Shown here: one piece after another, positions 62,386 through 64,000 of the stretch
Numbering within the stretch: position 1 is the first letter of the stretch
Layout: each line of letters begins with the position of its first letter
Assembly (NCBI GenBank): GCA_024305405.1
Contig: JAKNDB010000066.1
Location: forward strand, 868,001-932,000
Source of the DNA: Dirofilaria immitis
Taxonomy: Eukaryota > Nematoda > Chromadorea > Rhabditida > Onchocercidae
Direction of reading: 5' to 3'
Length of the DNA: 64,000 nt
The notes under the pieces: generated by a model
Told to the model about the DNA's origin: nothing
Database searches by the model: none
What the model saw: the letters and a program-made list of their open reading frames with translations, nothing else
Made by a program: the position numbers and the translations under genes

Positions 62386-63790
62386 ATTAGCAACATCATA
62401 ATATAAGGCAGCAAATAGAAAATAGCAGTGAAAAAATGTTAAATAAAATGTTGGCTGCAAGGAAAGACCGCGACAGACACCGTAGCGATTACATTTTTTA
62501 CCACCGGCACAATCTAGGCCTACACGCCAAATAGGCCTATTATGAGTTGATGCTAAATTAAATCGTCGATATGCATTTTGACAACGTCGTGATGCAGGCT
62601 TCTACAATAGTATTTTTTTAAATTTCAATTTTTTTTAATCAAATTTTTGATTTTTCAGATTTCATTTTTTCATCAAAATTTAAATTGCTTAGCGATATAT
62701 TAGTGATATAACAATGATATATTAGATTTCAGTGAAAAAAAAAACTTCGAATAATTCGAGTTATACTTTGATAGATTAGCTTCTAGTTGCATCTTAAGAT
62801 TAGTATTACTTCTAGTTGCATCTTAAGATTAGTATTACTTCCAGTTGCATCTTAACATTAGCATTAGTTTGAACGAATTCTGTCATCATTATAGATAGAA
62901 TTAAACATAAGCTTCTTATCGAAAACAAAAATCGATAAAATTATGAAATAAATTTGCTTCATATCGTTAATTTTCTTCGAATTATCATTTTGTCTAAATA
63001 TATATGTTAGAAACTTTGTAATAATCAAGAAATTAAAAAATGCATTATTCTACGTTTTGCTTTTAATAGATTCTACAATATAAACTTCTGGAAATTCATT
63101 TTAGATGGGATTACTTTTGCTCTATAATTAATTTGAATTTGATACAAGTCAAGTCAATCACCTGTGATAATTTGAAGTATATTTTAGATAAAATAAATAT
63201 TTTACATTTTAATGCTAAATTCAGTCAAAGAAGTATCTCGATACTTCCATCTGATAAGAATAGATATAGTTGTTGAAAATGCATTCGTTAGAACTTTTTC
63301 AATTCTCGTGGGGATATTTTGATGCATATTTGCATAAATAATCAGAATTGAAATATAATGAAGGGTAAATTTGCTCTGAGACTATTTTCAAATAAATAGA
63401 TAATTGAAGAAAGTAAATACATTGTTTTTATTTCATTTTTCATAAATTTGAAATTTAAAATTAAACTTAAAATTGATATCAAATAATTGTAAAGTTTAGA
63501 ATTTCTTCATTTTTTTAGTGAAAGTAATTTTAAATTGGTATAAAAATCTTTTGTTTATCTTTTTATCAAAATAATTATTAGCAAATGATATTTGATCAAA
63601 ATATCTCAATGAAATTTAATTAATAGCTACTGCACTTACTACATTAAAATCGTAGCAGCAAAGTTGACAGCGATCATCAGAAGCGAATCCTGTATCAGGA
63701 TCGATCAAAGGACAATCACAAACCATCAAATGAGGACTGATTCGAGCACATGGATTTTCACAAATATCATCCACACATATTTTTTCCATT
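62383..63790 (-). CDS. ADAM17-like metalloprotease, C-terminal cysteine-rich exons (partial)
   Basis: Two minus-strand exons, 63640-63790 and 62383-62601 (stop TGA at 62383), join in phase 0. They encode about 120 residues rich in cysteine: C.DDIC..PC......VCDCP, RCQLCCYD, RRC, then GLDCAGGKKCNRYGVC. The spacing C..CC....C...G..C..GKKCN..G.C is that of the membrane-proximal cysteine-rich region of ADAM17/TACE-type sheddases (ADM-4 in C. elegans). A hydrophobic segment (FYLTFFHCYFLFAALYY) ends the frame and may be a membrane span, or an artefact if a donor inside the exon is used instead. The catalytic metalloprotease and disintegrin exons would lie beyond 64000. The gene sits antisense to him-4, apparently in its intron 60. 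Family call is moderate; the exons themselves look sound. Confidence 0.6.
62770..62872. repeat. Tandem repeat, about 36-bp unit, three copies
   Basis: TTCTAGTTGCATCTTAAGATTAGTATTAC occurs twice and a third time with small changes (TTCCAGTTGCATCTTAACATTAGCATTAG). It lies in the intron between the two ADAM-like exons. Confidence 0.85.
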
Positions 63791-64000
63791 CTTAAATTTT
63801 AGTAAACTTTGTATTTAAACTTACGGTAGCTTCTAATTATCATCGGTAGTTTCCGGTTATCAATATCATTTAAAGTGACTTTTGGAAGAATTTATTGTCA
63901 CAAATATCAATCAATACTAAGATAAAATATCGTGGTAAATATTTTTCAATTCTAACTTTCGTATCTTCCATAAAAATTCTAACTACTGAACTTTTACTAG
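63791..64000. other. End of window, intron of ADAM-like gene
   Basis: On the minus strand the acceptor AAATTTAAG precedes the exon at 63790. The remaining 210 bases to the window end show no further exon on either strand. Confidence 0.5.

Noticed and set aside
1..64000. Bacterial-type systems, CRISPR arrays, tRNA or rRNA genes
   Set aside because: No regularly spaced repeats with unique spacers, no cloverleaf with intact A and B boxes, and no rRNA-like sequence was noticed; the window is plainly eukaryotic.

Overview
The window is AT-rich nuclear DNA with many introns of about 50 bp to 13 kb, GT-AG splicing and TTTCAG-like acceptors. The largest gene reads as the nematode hemicentin HIM-4. 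Gene content and intron style point to a nematode, possibly a clade III (spirurid or filarial-type) parasite. The clade is inference; the hemicentin call rests directly on translated exons.

Layout. (1) 1-9300 is a decayed segmental duplicate, in the same orientation, of the him-4 interior at about 32.9-51.9 kb. It holds broken hemicentin Ig exons on both sides of an intact six-exon gene for an unrecognised four-span membrane protein on the minus strand (2336-4738). An intron of that gene carries a plus-strand fragment of a USP32/CYK-3-like EF-hand exon. (2) 9300-12700 is gene-poor and contains a 1-kb element with 180-bp inverted arms. (3) 12700-15351 is a seven-exon protein tyrosine phosphatase with all catalytic motifs. 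(4) 16607-17995 is a small four-exon gene for a single-pass membrane protein. (5) 17996-24431 is intergenic, with CA/TG and TA microsatellites. (6) 24432-61991 and beyond the window is him-4. I resolve 60 exons: signal peptide, von Willebrand A domain, 26 complete Ig domains and the start of a 27th. A 12.9-kb intron (37786-50722) holds the second copy of the four-span gene, again antisense, plus an antisense BEL/Pao retrotransposon remnant. (7) 62383-63790 carries the last recognisable exons of an ADAM17-like gene on the minus strand, apparently inside the next him-4 intron.

How it fits together. One genomic unit (him-4 exons, nested antisense four-span gene, conserved noncoding blocks, him-4 exons) was copied. 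In the upstream copy the hemicentin exons died and the nested gene stayed open. In the downstream copy hemicentin is kept and the nested gene carries two 1-base losses. Two noncoding blocks upstream of the four-span genes are perfectly identical between copies (103 and 69 bp), although the exons have diverged. A caution runs through the window: about a dozen frame breaks in otherwise conserved exons, nearly all explained by one missing base in or beside a short homopolymer. That pattern looks more like uncorrected assembly indels than biology, and it weakens any claim that the downstream four-span copy is dead.
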